Source: Clostridia bacterium | GTDB lineage: Bacteria; Bacillota_A; Clostridia; Christensenellales; Borkfalkiaceae | DNA: 14,683 nucleotides | Direction: 5' to 3' | Assembly: GCA_017456945.1 (NCBI GenBank) | Contig: JAFTIK010000055.1 | Coordinates: forward strand, 1 to 14,683 | Shown: piece by piece, positions 14,244 to 14,683 of the stretch | Position numbering within the stretch: the first letter of the stretch is position 1 | Layout: every line of letters starts with the position of its first letter | The notes under the pieces: model-generated | The model's database searches: none | The model's input: the letters and a program-made list of their open reading frames with translations, nothing else | What the model was told of the DNA's origin: nothing | Made by a program: the position numbers and the translations under genes

Positions 14244-14277
14244 AATTTTCTCCGTCAAAATTTAATCATACCCGATA

Positions 14278-14307
14278 AATATACAATATACTACTGCTTT
14301 TTGTCAA
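14278..14307 (-). promoter_or_regulatory. Promoter of the EamA-EamA-NSS operon
   Basis: On the minus strand a perfect -35 box TTGACA (14307-14302) is followed after 18 bases by TATATT (14283-14278). Transcription would start near 14271, about 28 bases before the first ATG. The three genes behind it overlap or are one base apart, and no inner promoter was noticed. Confidence 0.65.
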
Positions 14308-14394
14308 GTTATTTGTTATTTTAAGTTGTTTAAAAGAATAATTATATAATCATTAAATTATAATAAAGTATGAACAAAAAATTTTGCGTTCCCC

Positions 14395-14422
14395 TTGCAA
14401 ATTTTTAAAATTGTTATATAAT
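14395..14422 (+). promoter_or_regulatory. Promoter of the nucleoside hydrolase gene
   Basis: TTGCAA (14395-14400) and TATAAT (14417-14422) are 16 bases apart, in an AT-rich gap. A second TATAAT overlaps at 14422-14427 but its spacing is poor. The ATG lies at 14450 behind a GGAG at 14441. Nothing else is recognised in the 206-base gap between the two divergent genes. Confidence 0.55.
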
Positions 14423-14449
14423 ATAATAAAATCTAATTTCGGAGACTGT

Positions 14450-14683
14450 ATGGAAAATAAAAAATATAAAGTTATAATCGATACCGACCCTGGCGTTGAC
14501 GATTCCGCCTGCCTTATTTACGCTTTTTTCAACGACAGAGTAGATATTAAACTTTTAACTTCGGTAGTTGGCAACGTTGGCGTGGACCTTGCAACTAGAA
14601 ACCTATTGCACCTTATGGATATATTAAAAGTGGATATCCCCGTAGCAAAAGGGGCTAAAACGGCTATGTGTAGGGTTAGCCAA
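14450..14683 (+). CDS. Inosine/uridine-preferring nucleoside hydrolase, N-terminal part (cut by right edge)
   Basis: The 78 visible codons are the N-terminus of a nucleoside N-ribohydrolase, which cleaves nucleosides to base and ribose in salvage. The calcium- and ribose-binding signature DTDPGVDD is at residues 11-18 (Asp13, Asp17, Asp18 match the metal/ribose aspartates of the Crithidia enzyme). The residue after it is Ser rather than the common Ala. TSVVGNVGVDLATRN at 37-51 matches the conserved VVGN segment of the first strand-helix unit. No signal peptide is seen, so it is cytoplasmic. The start has GGAG nine bases upstream. The remainder, including the catalytic histidine and last aspartate, is outside the window, so substrate preference cannot be judged. 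Confidence 0.92.
   Translation, partial: MENKKYKVIIDTDPGVDDSACLIYAFFNDRVDIKLLTSVVGNVGVDLATRNLLHLMDILKVDIPVAKGAKTAMCRVSQ

Overview
The window looks like a chromosomal segment from an anaerobic, low-to-moderate GC member of the Bacillota, probably a strict anaerobe of the Clostridia and possibly an uncultured gut lineage. The grounds are strong AGGAG/GGAGG ribosome binding sites, sigma-A-type promoters in AT-rich gaps, and a set of oxygen-sensitive iron-sulfur enzymes. The lineage is an inference; no rRNA or other taxonomic marker is present.

Positions 1-9495 are one long minus-strand operon of ten genes, cut by the left edge. In transcription order they are: class II fumarase (fumC), heterodisulfide reductase subunits hdrB, hdrC and hdrA, the MvhD/FlxD-type [2Fe-2S] subunit, two related iron-sulfur subunits of the FlxB/FlxC (AsrA/HydB-like) type, a FAD/NAD-binding FlxA-type subunit, a fumarate-reductase-type iron-sulfur subunit, and the N-terminal 324 codons of the matching flavoprotein. 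Genes overlap or sit 1 to 18 bases apart, and a near-consensus promoter lies about 75 bases before fumC.

The most interesting reading is a soluble NADH-driven, flavin-based electron-bifurcating fumarate reductase. FlxA would take electrons from NADH. FlxB, FlxC and FlxD would pass them to HdrA, which would split them between ferredoxin (low potential) and HdrBC (high potential). HdrBC would then feed the FrdAB-like pair, which reduces fumarate supplied from malate by the co-transcribed fumarase. Two sequence details agree with this. The flavoprotein has Asn in place of the histidine that covalently holds FAD in classical SdhA/FrdA. The iron-sulfur subunit has two ordinary [4Fe-4S] motifs instead of the [4Fe-4S]+[3Fe-4S] arrangement that faces quinone. 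Hdr-Flx complexes and thiol:fumarate reductase are known families; the coupling proposed here is inference.

Positions 9496-9793 are an AT-rich divergent promoter region with two short palindromes. The plus-strand pair azlC-azlD (branched-chain amino acid exporter type) follows at 9794-10833 and ends in a hairpin terminator that could work in both directions.

Positions 10886-11041 hold an unexplained 156-base element: two 31-base direct repeats (29/31 identical) bracket a 94-base core with a long imperfect hairpin. It ends two bases from the stop codon of the neighbouring transporter.

Positions 11044-14243 are a minus-strand transporter operon: two EamA/DMT-type permeases and a sodium:neurotransmitter-symporter-family transporter, with a promoter near 14278-14307. 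A plus-strand nucleoside hydrolase gene starts at 14450 and runs off the right edge.
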